Positions 27,023-36,007 of a stretch of DNA of 64,000 nt are shown here, in pieces. Location of the stretch: contig JBEKCC010000001.1 of assembly GCA_050015095.1 (NCBI GenBank), positions 186,001 through 250,000 on the forward strand. Reading direction: 5' to 3'. The notes below the pieces were generated by a model. That model was not told the DNA's origin and searched no databases. It saw only the letters and a program-made list of their open reading frames with translations. This DNA comes from MVRE01 sp015660965. Its GTDB lineage: Archaea > Halobacteriota > Methanomicrobia > Methanomicrobiales > Methanospirillaceae. Numbering within the stretch: the stretch's first letter is position 1; each line of letters opens with the position of its first letter. The position numbers and the translations under genes are program-made.

Positions 27023-28012
27023 ATGATTTCTGAGCTGCACGAAAAACCGATTGCTTATTGGCGTGGAAAAGAACGTTTTGAAGATAGTATTATCGAATGT
27101 TTAACTATCATTTTCAGGACTTCAGGATGTTCATGGAACAGATGCTTAATGTGTGGCTATCGACATGAACGTTCTCCTTTTGGTGAATCTAAAGATAGCA
27201 AAGAAAGACACCTATTATCTCAGCTGGCCTGGGTGTTGGATCGGTATAAAAATGATAATTATCAAATGGTTAAAATTTTTACTTCTGGAAGCTTTTTTGA
27301 TCCCGAGGAAATTCCTCCATCCGTTTTGGAGAAGGTAGCATTAGAATTTCAAGGCAAGCTAATTATTGCTGAAACTCGACCAGAATTCATTATTGAAGAT
27401 ACAATCACATATTTTGTTAAAACAATTGATAATGGAACTTGGAAAACTCCTTTGTATTGCGCGATAGGACTAGAAACATCGGATGATAAGATCCGTGATA
27501 AAAGTATCAAAAAGGGGTTTTTATTCTCAGATTTTGTTGATGCATGTGCACGAACTCGATCCTGTGGTGCTGGCATAAAAGCGTATCTTTTAATGAAACC
27601 CCTATTTCTCACAGAACGTGAGGCTATCAATGATATGAAATCATCAATTAAAGATGTTTTATCGTATACCGATCTAATCTCAATGAATCCTTGCACAGTG
27701 CAGAGCAAAACAGATCTTGAATATTACTGGAAACAAGGGGCTTACCGCCCCCCCTATCTCTGGAGCATACTTGAAGTGTTACGTAAGATCCCGGTCCCTA
27801 TAACTTGTGATTCAATTGGTGGAGGGAAAAAACGAGGGGCACACAATTGTGGGAAATGCGATCCTGTTATTGTGTCAGGTATCCATGATTATTCCCTTAG
27901 TGCAGATCGTGAATTAATTGCATCTCTCTTTGAAATGGAGTGTTCCTGCAAAGAAGAATGGAACTATGTTATCGATCAGGAAATGCCATTTTGTATGCCA
28001 CTTACGCGCTAA
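27023..28012 (+). CDS. Radical SAM protein, archaeosine synthase partner (RaSEA)-like
   Basis: A 329-residue radical SAM protein of the TIGR01210/COG1244 type. The iron-sulphur motif is SGCSWNRCLMCGY, spaced C-x4-C-x2-C. FTSGSFFDPEE and ETRPEF follow as in RaSEA, which with ArcS converts a lysine adduct to archaeosine at tRNA position 15. A C-terminal CDSIGGGKKRGAHNCGKC adds more cysteines. ArcS is not adjacent. ATG at 27023 is preferred; ATGs at 26996 and 27014 are in frame but collide with the divergent gene's leader. Confidence 0.8.
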   Translation: MISELHEKPIAYWRGKERFEDSIIECLTIIFRTSGCSWNRCLMCGYRHERSPFGESKDSKERHLLSQLAWVLDRYKNDNYQMVKIFTSGSFFDPEEIPPSVLEKVALEFQGKLIIAETRPEFIIEDTITYFVKTIDNGTWKTPLYCAIGLETSDDKIRDKSIKKGFLFSDFVDACARTRSCGAGIKAYLLMKPLFLTEREAINDMKSSIKDVLSYTDLISMNPCTVQSKTDLEYYWKQGAYRPPYLWSILEVLRKIPVPITCDSIGGGKKRGAHNCGKCDPVIVSGIHDYSLSADRELIASLFEMECSCKEEWNYVIDQEMPFCMPLTR

Positions 28013-29253
28013 TTATTATTTTTTTTAGTAGTTTCTTGAATTTCGAGCTGTTTTGCAAGCAATGGGAAAAATGTTCCTGCATCACTTACCACTCCTATCG
28101 CCTGCATTGTCCCTCTATCCATAAGCTTGGTGAGTGATGCTGGATTAATATCAACACAAATTGTTTTAACACTTGAGGGGAGGCAATTTCCGACTGCTAC
28201 TGAGTGCAGAAGTGTTGCTACCATTAGTACCATATTACACCCTTTAAGTTGTTCACGCATCGCTTCTTGCGCTTCCATTACATCGGTAATAACATCGGGA
28301 AGTGGTCCATCATCACGAATAGATCCAGCAAGCACATAAGGAACATTATTCTTCACGCACTCGTACATAATCCCTCCCGTGATCACTCCTTTATTTACCG
28401 CTTCTTTAATGGAACCGGCCCTCATGATCTCACTAATCGCATACAGATGGTGCTTATGCCCACCCATGACTGGTTTTCCTGTTGAAATGTCCATTCCTAA
28501 CGATGTTCCAAGCAAATTATATTCAATATCATGAGCCGCAAGTGCATTTCCTGCGAGAAGAACGTTGATATAACCTTTGCGAACCATATCGGCAACAACA
28601 TTCGTTGCCCCAGTGTGGATTATAGCAGGACCCCCAACTAGTGCAATTTTTCCGTTTTGCCTGTGAACATCAAGAATCTCCCTCGCAATCTTTGCAATAA
28701 TCGTAACACTAGGACGCTCGGAAGATATCGTACCATGCATAAATTCGAAGTTGCTCTGCTCGCGAGGACGCTCTGGATAATGAACCATGACGCCCTGTTC
28801 ACCAACAACGACATTATCGCCTTTTTTAAGTTTTGAGAGAGGCGTACAAATCGCTCGTTTGGCCAATTTGTCTAAAACGATTAAACAGTCCATTTTGATG
28901 AAGTCAACAGGTATCCATTCGCCAAAATATTTGATCTCGGTAGAGTGGTTAGTGGTCGAATAAAACCCCTTAGGAACAATACGATCGCCCTCTGTAACAA
29001 CCAAATGGACATCTTTTACTTCAAGAGGATGAGCACCAAGGCGGTGAAGTTCTGAGAGGATAGATCGCAATTTGTCTCGATTTGCTGCACCAATACGAAG
29101 TCGTGCATAGCTCGGGTCTGTCTTTTTTTTCCCAATATCGAATACGAGAATCTCGAAGTTGCCACCCATATCCATGACTTTATCAAAGAGTTGCGTCATG
29201 ATTCCAGAATCGATAATATGACCAGACAACTCGATTTCCTGCGAAACGACCAT
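28009..29253 (-). CDS. TIGR00300 / LOR-SDH family, archaeal ornithine cyclodeaminase type
   Basis: A 414-residue protein that begins VVSQEIELSGHIIDSGIMTQLFD, the hallmark start of the TIGR00300 family, with a C-terminal Rossmann-like half (GGPAIIHTGATNVVADMV; LLAGNALAAHDIEYNLLGTSLGM). Members from Methanococcus have been reported as ornithine cyclodeaminases making proline, and the domain is shared with cyanobacterial ArgZ. Proline synthesis is therefore the best guess. It is convergent with the radical SAM gene with a 4-nt stop overlap. A TATA-like ATATTAA on the minus strand lies about 28 bp upstream, so it may be leaderless. Confidence 0.85.
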   Translation of the reverse strand: MVVSQEIELSGHIIDSGIMTQLFDKVMDMGGNFEILVFDIGKKKTDPSYARLRIGAANRDKLRSILSELHRLGAHPLEVKDVHLVVTEGDRIVPKGFYSTTNHSTEIKYFGEWIPVDFIKMDCLIVLDKLAKRAICTPLSKLKKGDNVVVGEQGVMVHYPERPREQSNFEFMHGTISSERPSVTIIAKIAREILDVHRQNGKIALVGGPAIIHTGATNVVADMVRKGYINVLLAGNALAAHDIEYNLLGTSLGMDISTGKPVMGGHKHHLYAISEIMRAGSIKEAVNKGVITGGIMYECVKNNVPYVLAGSIRDDGPLPDVITDVMEAQEAMREQLKGCNMVLMVATLLHSVAVGNCLPSSVKTICVDINPASLTKLMDRGTMQAIGVVSDAGTFFPLLAKQLEIQETTKKNNN

Positions 29254-29389
29254 ATATGATGATATAGGGGATGCAGGTTAATATGCGTTCTGTTAAATCT
29301 TGATAAATTGGGGGTATTTTGGAATCTGGGGCACGCAGAGGGGTTCTTGAACACTATCTCCTATATAATAGAGTCACTACTAATTCCAG

Positions 29390-29986
29390 TTATTTTGATC
29401 GATTTCGAAGGAATGTATTAGCATACTGCAAATCAGTTCTTGTGTTAACATTATGAGCGAGTCGAGCTTCTTTTAAGAGAAGACGAAATTCATCTTGCGG
29501 TTCAGAAATCAAATCCCCTCGAAGAATATTTACACCACATGGGCACGCATCAATCTTATTTACCTTCTCAATATACTGAGCATCACGATAATTTTTAACA
29601 AGAGAAAGGGGTATCCAAGTTGAACACGCATCCCTTCGAGATTTGTAGTATTTTGTATTAATAGTCTCAAGAATATTTGCTTGAAGACAAGGGAGGTCAG
29701 AAACCGAAATAAAAAGCGGGTTCAGTTCATCTAATGCTACTACTGCATCAACCATGTCTTTGATATATCCCTTACCAGAAGCTGAGAAAAGATCAATACC
29801 ATTTGTTCGGCACCAATTCTGAGTCATTGGTGTTTTCCCTGATGCTACTACAACCACATCGCAACCATATACCTCGAATGCACGAATTACATGAGCAATC
29901 ATCGGTTGCCCGGCAATGGATACAAGAGGTTTTTCACCAAGATTGAGTCTATGTCCTTCACCTCCCGCCATTATTAACGCAAGCAT
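29390..29986 (-). CDS. cobY: Adenosylcobinamide-phosphate guanylyltransferase
   Basis: A 198-residue nucleotidyltransferase. The start LALIMAGGEGHRLNLGEKPLV is the NTP-binding motif of CobY, the archaeal non-orthologous replacement of CobU; SVSDLPCL holds the metal aspartate. It activates adenosylcobinamide phosphate with GTP in cobamide assembly. It overlaps cobD by 13 nt. MobA-like proteins are the alternative, but the cobD partner favours CobY. Confidence 0.9.
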   Translation of the reverse strand: MLALIMAGGEGHRLNLGEKPLVSIAGQPMIAHVIRAFEVYGCDVVVVASGKTPMTQNWCRTNGIDLFSASGKGYIKDMVDAVVALDELNPLFISVSDLPCLQANILETINTKYYKSRRDACSTWIPLSLVKNYRDAQYIEKVNKIDACPCGVNILRGDLISEPQDEFRLLLKEARLAHNVNTRTDLQYANTFLRNRSK

Positions 29987-30972
29987 GCTGAAAGTGCCTC
30001 TAATAGTATCCGATTCTCATCCCTTGTTCTGACAGCTATCCGTATTGATGATGGCAATCCAAATGAACTACAATCTCGTACGAGTATGTCAATTTTTTCC
30101 AACTTTTTACAAAGTTGATCTACTTTTTGCTTAGTTTGCACAAGTAGGAAATTAGCTGATGACGGGTCGACGTAAAGATCGAGTGCTTTAAGGTGATCTG
30201 TTAACCAGACTCGTTCCCGGTCAATTAATTCTCGGGATTGTTCAAGATCTTGATAACGATGGAATGCTTGTAGCGCAAATGCTTCAGCATAAGCATTTAC
30301 ACTCCATGGCGGACGCATGGCCTCCATTTTTTCGATAAAATTCGGCTCCCCAAACCCATAACCAAACCTGATACCTGGGACTGAGAAACTTTTTGTTAGA
30401 GATCGAAGAACAAGAACAGAATCAATTGGTAGATTAACAAGACTCTGAATAGGATCCGCAAGTTCAATAAATGCTTCATCAGCACAAAAAATTCCCTTGT
30501 GAGAATCTATAATTTCAATAAGATTGAGCATTTCGTGTCTGCTACGTAAGATTCCAGTGGGATTGTTTGGATTGCAAATAAAACAAACATCAGCTTCATC
30601 GATTTTCCCAACTTTTTTTGCTCCATTTAGGTTGGCGGAATATTCATATTCCCCGAAAGTTGGAGATTCTACATAAAAAGTCTCTAATTCTTGGAAAACG
30701 ATATCACAAAATACACGTATTAATTCTATTGATCCGTTTCCTACACAGATTTCCTCGGATTTTCTATGGAAAGTATTTGCTATAGTTTCTTTTAATTGAG
30801 TGTAATTATCATCAGGATAATGTTCAAGAAAAAATTGATCACAGTTCCATGATACTTGTGGGGGGAGGGGGTTTAAGCTCGCGCTGAAATCCAACACTTT
30901 TTTTTTGGTTTTTTCACGTTGCTGCTTTCCGCCACCACCATGAACTACTTTTTTTTTAGACCAGTCTGTCAT
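29974..30972 (-). CDS. cobD: Threonine-phosphate decarboxylase / HisC-like aminotransferase
   Basis: A 332-residue fold-type I PLP enzyme. It has an N-terminal VHGGGGKQQREKTKK and LDFSASLNPLPP as in CobD, FICNPNNPTGIL, CADEAFIEL, and the PLP lysine in LRSLTKSFSVPGIRFGYG. CobD makes the aminopropanol phosphate linker of cobalamin from threonine phosphate. The overlap with cobY supports this over histidinol-phosphate transaminase. Confidence 0.92.
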   Translation of the reverse strand: MTDWSKKKVVHGGGGKQQREKTKKKVLDFSASLNPLPPQVSWNCDQFFLEHYPDDNYTQLKETIANTFHRKSEEICVGNGSIELIRVFCDIVFQELETFYVESPTFGEYEYSANLNGAKKVGKIDEADVCFICNPNNPTGILRSRHEMLNLIEIIDSHKGIFCADEAFIELADPIQSLVNLPIDSVLVLRSLTKSFSVPGIRFGYGFGEPNFIEKMEAMRPPWSVNAYAEAFALQAFHRYQDLEQSRELIDRERVWLTDHLKALDLYVDPSSANFLLVQTKQKVDQLCKKLEKIDILVRDCSSFGLPSSIRIAVRTRDENRILLEALSACLR

Positions 30973-31054
30973 GAATAAAACTCAATAATTACCCAATTTG
31001 TTGCATGGGAACCCATAAATGCGTTTTGAGGGGGGCAATATTTGCTCAGAAGAA

Positions 31055-31065
31055 AGTTTTTATAC
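31055..31065 (+). promoter_or_regulatory. TATA box of the RHH-ftsZ operon
   Basis: AGTTTTTATAC is the best TATA match upstream of the RHH gene and predicts initiation near 31085-31092. That places all three downstream palindromic elements (31097-31156) in the transcribed leader, and one palindrome (31062-31075) over the TATA box itself. Confidence 0.5.
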
Positions 31066-31156
31066 ATTAATGTATCACTTTGATTCATCTGGTTCAGTCA
31101 GACATGAGCATTCTCCTTGTCTGACATATGGATGACAGATAACTGACATATGTCAG
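31062..31156. promoter_or_regulatory. Palindromic operator array upstream of RHH-ftsZ
   Basis: Four related signals lie in 95 bp. ATACATTAATGTAT (31062-31075) is a perfect 14-bp palindrome at the TATA box. GTCAGACA (31097-31104) and TGTCTGAC (31118-31125) form an inverted repeat. CTGACATATG occurs at 31121 and again at 31143, 22 bp apart (about two helical turns). The second copy is part of CTGACATATGTCAG (31143-31156), a perfect 14-bp palindrome. RHH dimers bind such short palindromes side by side, so the adjacent RHH protein is the likely ligand; that is inference. Confidence 0.7.
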
Positions 31157-31170
31157 AAATGTGAGATACG

Positions 31171-31350
31171 ATGATGCAACGAATTACACTACGGCTCCCA
31201 GAACCACAGATTAAAATCCTCCAACAGATGGTGGAGGTAGGGGAGTTCCCCAATGTTTCTGAAGCTGTACGAGCGGCCGTTCGTGAACTCGTTGATAGAC
31301 GTGCCAGCCGTGTCTTAAAGGACAGTGACCAGGTTTCATTCAAGGTATGA
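31171..31350 (+). CDS. Ribbon-helix-helix (CopG/MetJ-type) transcriptional regulator
   Basis: A 59-residue protein. It begins MMQRITLRLPEPQIKIL, where ITLRLP is the DNA-contacting beta-strand of RHH proteins, followed by FPNVSEAVRAAVRELVDRR, the turn and second helix. It fits a small autoregulator. It lies 10 bp upstream of ftsZ, so the two are co-transcribed, and it sits just behind the palindrome array. An ATG one codon later is also possible. Confidence 0.9.
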   Translation: MMQRITLRLPEPQIKILQQMVEVGEFPNVSEAVRAAVRELVDRRASRVLKDSDQVSFKV

Positions 31351-31360
31351 GAGGGTAGAT

Positions 31361-32521
31361 ATGCAGAGCATAATTAACGATGCACTGAAAAACGCAGAAA
31401 TTGAAAAAGAAATCAACAAACCCGGCGCCAATGCCATGGAGGACGACTTTGTCGGACAACCGAGAATCGTAATTGTCGGTTGTGGTGGCGCTGGAAACAA
31501 CACCGTAAACCGGGTTCACCATATGGGAGTATCCGGTGCAGAAACAATTGCGATCAATACCGACAAGCAACACCTTGACATGGTCCAGGCAGACAAGCGT
31601 GTTCTGATTGGTAAATCCCTTACCAAAGGTCTCGGTGCTGGTGGGTATCCGGATATCGGTAAACGCGCTGCAGAGATGGCACGTCCAACTCTAGAGGCAC
31701 TTCTTGAATCTGCCGATCTCTGTTTCATCACCGCAGGTATGGGTGGTGGAACGGGTACTGGTGCTGCACCAGTCGTCGCACAGGTTGCCAAAGAACAAGG
31801 TGCGATTGTGGTTGGTATGGTCAGTTATCCATTCCAAGTCGAAAAGGCACGTCTAATTCGTGCTGAGGAAGGGTTGGAGGCGCTGGCCGCTGCTGCAGAT
31901 TCAGTCATAGTCCTGGATAACAACCGTCTTAAGAACTTTGTTCCGAATCTCCCACTTGGTCAGGCTTTCTCGGTGATGGACCAGTTGATTGGTGAGACAG
32001 TAAAAGGGATATCAGAAACAATCACAGAACCATCCCTCATCAACATTGATTATGCAGATGTTCGTGCAATTATGTCAAAGGGTGGCGTTGCTGTTATGCT
32101 CGTAGGTGAGAGCAAGCAGCAGAACAAAGCAGAAAGTGTTGTTCGCGAGTGCCTTAGCAACCCAATGCTAGACATCGATTATCGCGGTGCAACAGGGAGC
32201 CTGATACACATTACTGGAGGTACAGATCTCACTCTGCAAGATGCCGAAGAAATAGCTACTTCACTTACTTACGAGCTCGATCCACATGCTGATGTCATCT
32301 GGGGAGCTCGTGTTCGAAATGATATGGAAGGTAAAGTTCGCGTTCTTGCTATCATGACAGGTGTCAAGAGTGCGCAAATCCTTGGAACTCGTCAGTCATA
32401 CAAAACTGTAATTCAGGAACTAGAGAACAAGAGAGCAAATCCAAAAGCCGTTGAAATGCCTCAAACCCGCAAAGTCCGTGACCAAGCAAGTGGTGGCGGA
32501 CTGTTGGAATGGGTTGGTTAA
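31361..32521 (+). CDS. ftsZ: Cell division GTPase FtsZ
   Basis: A 386-residue tubulin-family GTPase. The GTP site includes VGCGGAGNNTVNR and the G-box GMGGGTGTGAAP; the T7 loop region reads NIDYADVRAIM. The ATG at 31361 is chosen, with GAGGG 6-10 nt upstream; longer readings run into the RHH gene. An N-terminal ~35 residue tail (QSIINDALKNAEIEKE) precedes the core, as in archaeal FtsZ1/2. FtsZ polymerises at the division site. It follows the RHH gene in one operon. Confidence 0.97.
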   Translation: MQSIINDALKNAEIEKEINKPGANAMEDDFVGQPRIVIVGCGGAGNNTVNRVHHMGVSGAETIAINTDKQHLDMVQADKRVLIGKSLTKGLGAGGYPDIGKRAAEMARPTLEALLESADLCFITAGMGGGTGTGAAPVVAQVAKEQGAIVVGMVSYPFQVEKARLIRAEEGLEALAAAADSVIVLDNNRLKNFVPNLPLGQAFSVMDQLIGETVKGISETITEPSLINIDYADVRAIMSKGGVAVMLVGESKQQNKAESVVRECLSNPMLDIDYRGATGSLIHITGGTDLTLQDAEEIATSLTYELDPHADVIWGARVRNDMEGKVRVLAIMTGVKSAQILGTRQSYKTVIQELENKRANPKAVEMPQTRKVRDQASGGGLLEWVG

Positions 32522-32637
32522 AACAAACTTAAAAGTATAACCACGCACACCCCTAAGAATGTTCCAAAAATGCATTCTCCATTACAGATATGTGAGAAAT
32601 GCAGATTGCAGTATAAAAATCTATCAAAAGTAATACT

Positions 32638-32676
32638 AAAAGAGATACCTGATTCAATCAGGTCAAACTCTCTTTT
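32638..32676 (+). terminator. Stem-loop and T-tract after ftsZ
   Basis: AAAAGAGA (32638-32645) pairs with TCTCTTTT (32669-32676), enclosing a second perfect stem ACCTGA/TCAGGT (32647-32663). The 3' arm ends in TTTT followed by CTTA. It lies about 120 bp past the ftsZ stop. A nested hairpin with T-run fits a terminator; an RNA processing site is the other option. Confidence 0.5.
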
Positions 32677-33290
32677 CTTATCCATTTATCAATCGTAAGA
32701 AACTACCCTATATTACTTGAGGCACAAGAAAACGGACTTTGCATAAATTCGAACATCGTGAGTTCTGATGGTTTCGTTATCTGAAAAATTCATATAATCA
32801 GATGATTGAAGGCGGAGCGTTATATAATGCCAAAATGGATGTAGTTTATTTATTTAATTTTAAAAGATATTTAATGAACCACGAAATTATTTACATCTTA
32901 ATTTAATAATGTAATAATTATTTAATATAAGCCATTAATAAAAAAGGTCCTAATTATTTAAACCCCTCGTCTGCGAAATGCTTAATAGTATTCCAATCAT
33001 TTAATATTCGTACATTTGACCAATCCTTCGATTGGAAGATGGGGATTGCACAATTAAGTTTGCGCGATCTGGTATCGGGAGTTGAACATCATGAACAGAG
33101 TGTTGAACAAAGACTTCAAATTGAAGTCTTCCAAGAAGCCAAAGGTAAGACCTTTTTCTGATGTTTTTCATCTTGCTCTATGCAGGTTGGGTTGTAAAAA
33201 CAATAAATATCAGACCCCTATTTTTTGTCTGAGTTACCTCGTCTGCATTATTAGCGCCCATCCTTTTCAGGGATTTCGGAGAACTGACGT
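32677..33290 (+). other. 614 bp without a confident gene, probable long leader
   Basis: No convincing protein gene is seen between the ftsZ terminator and the coiled-coil gene. AATTATTTAAAC (about 32951-32962) could be a TATA box, giving a leader of about 300 nt. The leader holds a short frame from an ATG at 33042 (40 codons, ends 33164; MGIAQLSLRDLVSGV...) and another from 33091, neither with a good ribosome site. A 21-bp inverted repeat is at 33110-33130. A structured leader, an sRNA or a decayed gene are all possible. Confidence 0.4.
33110..33130. repeat. Perfect 10-bp inverted repeat in the coiled-coil gene leader
   Basis: AAGACTTCAA, one A, then TTGAAGTCTT. The arms match perfectly with a 1-nt centre, so as DNA it is an operator-like palindrome; as RNA it would need a few bases opened for a loop. 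It is 160 bp upstream of the coiled-coil protein. Confidence 0.5.
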
Positions 33291-34151
33291 ATGATTAACG
33301 ACCTTATCGAAAAACGCAAGAAGATCCTTACAGAATCTGAACAGCATAAAAACAGCAGAAATGAGCTCAATACCTCGGCAAGCAAATATGCACGGGAGCG
33401 TAATACACTCAACAATCAGACTCGCGAATTTGTAGAAGAAGCACAGAAAAATAAAGATCTGCGTGATAAATACAACCAAGAAGTCATTGAGCTTAAAGTA
33501 AAACGCAATGACCTTAATGATCAAGCAAATACTCTTTTTGAAGAAATCGAAGCGTTTAAAAAAGAACACGGAAGTCCTAAGAGCCGTGGAATCAAAGAGA
33601 TCCAAAAGCAAATTGAACATCTCGAGATGATGCAACAGACGCAAGTTTTCTCTACCGAAAAAGAGCGTGAGCTCATAGAAAAAATCAAACAAATGAGAGG
33701 TCAGGTTAAGGAACAAGAATCTGAGCTCGAGCAGAATAAAGAGATGCGGAGTAAGGTAAATGCTGCACGCGAACTACGTAAACAGGCATCAGAGCTTCAT
33801 GCAAATGTTACAGAAATAGCTGAACTTGCCCAAAAACATCATGACACAATGGTAGAATCTTACCGTAAAGCTGACAAATCTCGTGAAATGGCAGACGCTT
33901 CTCATAAGAGTTTTGTAGAATCTCAAGAATCCGCAGATTCTGAGCACAAATTTTTTATTTCTTGTCAAAAAGAGCTGCGGGATTACGATAAGGTTATTAG
34001 TGGACTGCGAAAGAAGACGAAGAAGGTAAAAGTATCAAAAGAGCAAAAAGCTGTCAGGAAAGAGGCGGAACATCTATTTAAAAACTTCAGGGCAGGAGAG
34101 AAACTTACTACTGATGATATTCTTCTTCTACAACGCTCAAAACTAATATAA
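33291..34151 (+). CDS. Coiled-coil protein (COG1340-like)
   Basis: A 286-residue protein that is almost entirely charged heptad-type helix: IEKRKKILTESEQHKNSRNEL at the start, and long Glu/Lys/Gln-rich stretches up to residue about 270. It resembles the archaeal coiled-coil family COG1340, which in some genomes is linked to phosphoserine phosphatase. No enzymatic motif is seen. CGGAG precedes the ATG. The next gene, 52 bp on, is a DUF373 membrane protein and may be in the same operon. Confidence 0.8.
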   Translation: MINDLIEKRKKILTESEQHKNSRNELNTSASKYARERNTLNNQTREFVEEAQKNKDLRDKYNQEVIELKVKRNDLNDQANTLFEEIEAFKKEHGSPKSRGIKEIQKQIEHLEMMQQTQVFSTEKERELIEKIKQMRGQVKEQESELEQNKEMRSKVNAARELRKQASELHANVTEIAELAQKHHDTMVESYRKADKSREMADASHKSFVESQESADSEHKFFISCQKELRDYDKVISGLRKKTKKVKVSKEQKAVRKEAEHLFKNFRAGEKLTTDDILLLQRSKLI

Positions 34152-34203
34152 TCTTTTTCCGTCAGGAATTATTTAATAGATTTACGGCAATTTTATAATA
34201 ACC

Positions 34204-35337
34204 ATGACACAGGAACGTACTTTAGTTCTCAGTGTCGATCGTGACGACGATATTGGATACAAAGCACAGGTTGAAAGTCCTTGCATCGGACGGGTAGCTT
34301 GCTTGAAAGCAGCAAATACCCTTGCACTTGCCGATCCTGAAGATTCCGACCTAAACGCGATTTTTCAGGCCGTAAAAATATTTGACGATCTCGTTTCAAA
34401 AGGAGAAGATGCAGAAATCGCTGTTATATCTGGCGATCATATGCATATGATTGAAGGTGATCGTAAGATCGCTGCAACACTCGACCAAGTCATTAAAGAA
34501 ACACAGGTAACCAACTGCATTCTAGTTTCAGATGGTGCAGAAGATGAATATGTGATTCCAATTATACAATCTAAAATTCCTGTGAGCAGTATACGTCGAG
34601 TAATTGTGAACCAGATGCCAAACCTTGAGGGAACATACTATATCTTAAGAAAATTGCTTGATGATCCCAAGGTTTCGAGAGTAGTGCTTATTCCACTAGG
34701 TTTAGCTATGTTGCTTTATGCATTAGCATATTTGCTGGGTTACCCCGGTACAGCAACAATTATTGTGGTTGGCGTTATCGGAAGTTATCTTCTTTATAAA
34801 GGATTTGGGATTGATGAGATTGTTCATGCCATTCTAAATGCTTTAAAAGCATCACTTTCTCGAGGAAGATTTTCCTTCATCACATACATAACAACTATCT
34901 TACTAGTCATTATTGGATTTGTTGTGGGTTTTATCAACCTTCTAAAATTTTATTCGGTTGATCAAAGTCTGGGAATCTTGCTTTACTTTATGACATTTAT
35001 TTACGGTTCCATCGAATGGTTAATTGTTGCTGGACTGATAGTCTCAATAGGCATTATTATTGATGTGTATTTTAATGAACGAGAACAGCTAGGTAAAGTT
35101 ATTGTTTTCCCTTTTTTTGTAATGGCTTTGGGATTTATACTCTATGGTGCAAGTGTGTATCTTATAATCGTAAGTGGTATACCTGATTTTCCCATTAAAA
35201 TGATTGATGCTAGTAATTACATCCTTTACTCAACACTTATTGGATTACTGTCAGGAGTTATGGGGGGCATAGTTCAGTTTTTCGTTAACAAAAAAATTGC
35301 CGAACAACGCCGTCAAGCAATCATCGAAGTTCTTTGA
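34204..35337 (+). CDS. DUF373 membrane protein
   Basis: A 377-residue DUF373 protein. The soluble N-terminal half begins TLVLSVDRDDDIGYKAQVESP and contains ISGDHMHMIEGDRKIA; residues about 165-365 hold six or so transmembrane helices. The family is archaeal and has no known function. The N-terminal part has Rossmann-like alternation. It is downstream of the coiled-coil gene. Confidence 0.88.
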   Translation: MTQERTLVLSVDRDDDIGYKAQVESPCIGRVACLKAANTLALADPEDSDLNAIFQAVKIFDDLVSKGEDAEIAVISGDHMHMIEGDRKIAATLDQVIKETQVTNCILVSDGAEDEYVIPIIQSKIPVSSIRRVIVNQMPNLEGTYYILRKLLDDPKVSRVVLIPLGLAMLLYALAYLLGYPGTATIIVVGVIGSYLLYKGFGIDEIVHAILNALKASLSRGRFSFITYITTILLVIIGFVVGFINLLKFYSVDQSLGILLYFMTFIYGSIEWLIVAGLIVSIGIIIDVYFNEREQLGKVIVFPFFVMALGFILYGASVYLIIVSGIPDFPIKMIDASNYILYSTLIGLLSGVMGGIVQFFVNKKIAEQRRQAIIEVL

Positions 35338-35422
35338 TTTTTTAAAAACACAAAAGTCGTGGGTTAAATATCGGATAGAATGTGATGTATTTGAACATCG
35401 TCATTTTCTGATTTAAAGAAAC

Positions 35423-35893
35423 TTATGATGCAAAATTTCCTGTATCAATATCAAAATAACCTATACCATTTGGAAAGGTATTCGTCATAGAAAATTTTCT
35501 AGTAACTTGCGGGGACTGAACTGTGAGAGAGGGGATAACTACATTAAAAGTATGAGAAGGGTACCAAAAGATTCCCTTTCCATAAGAATAAGCTGCATTG
35601 TCAACAGAAAACTCTGCATGACTTAAATCAATACGGTGCGGTTGCGCTCCGTCGTAATTCAAAACATATTGGAGTTTGTTCTTGAGATCTTGTTTTCCGA
35701 GCAAAAAGAATATGATGCGGGTGCCTTCATCAACAGAATAATTCACGTTAATAGTTGCGGTGTCATTATTGAGTTGTACAGTGATGTCCTGGATTTGGAT
35801 ATACCCATACCGCTCCTCACTTGCTGCCATCACAGGTATTGCAATCGCCAGCAGTAGAATTATGCCAAGCAATGTGATAGCCAATACCCTCAT
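35423..35893 (-). CDS. Small exported protein of unknown function
   Basis: A 156-residue protein with a signal peptide (MRVLAITLLGIILLLAIAIP then VMAA) and a beta-rich mature part (QIQDITVQLNNDTATINVNYS). No C-terminal membrane anchor or catalytic motif is seen. It is a single minus-strand gene between the DUF373 gene and alba. I do not recognise the family. Confidence 0.75.
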   Translation of the reverse strand: MRVLAITLLGIILLLAIAIPVMAASEERYGYIQIQDITVQLNNDTATINVNYSVDEGTRIIFFLLGKQDLKNKLQYVLNYDGAQPHRIDLSHAEFSVDNAAYSYGKGIFWYPSHTFNVVIPSLTVQSPQVTRKFSMTNTFPNGIGYFDIDTGNFAS

Positions 35894-36007
35894 GCTTTAA
35901 TGCATCTGTATTATTAGATTTAAACTCTTTTTGTCATAAGTAAAATTCTGCTTAAATAAAATCCAAAAATCAAATTAAAGGAATAAACAAAGAGAAAAAG
36001 GAAATGA

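Noticed and set aside
32740..32830. C/D-box sRNA downstream of ftsZ
   Set aside because: CTGATGG and CTGA look like boxes C and D, but their spacing is too short and no terminal stem is visible.
33082..33294. 70-codon frame in the coiled-coil leader
   Set aside because: No ribosome site, unlikely composition after residue 25, and it overlaps the true start of the next gene.
33267..33716. 149-codon Phe/Leu-rich frame antisense to the coiled-coil gene
   Set aside because: Hydrophobic only because the opposite strand codes Glu/Lys-rich coiled coil; a known artefact.
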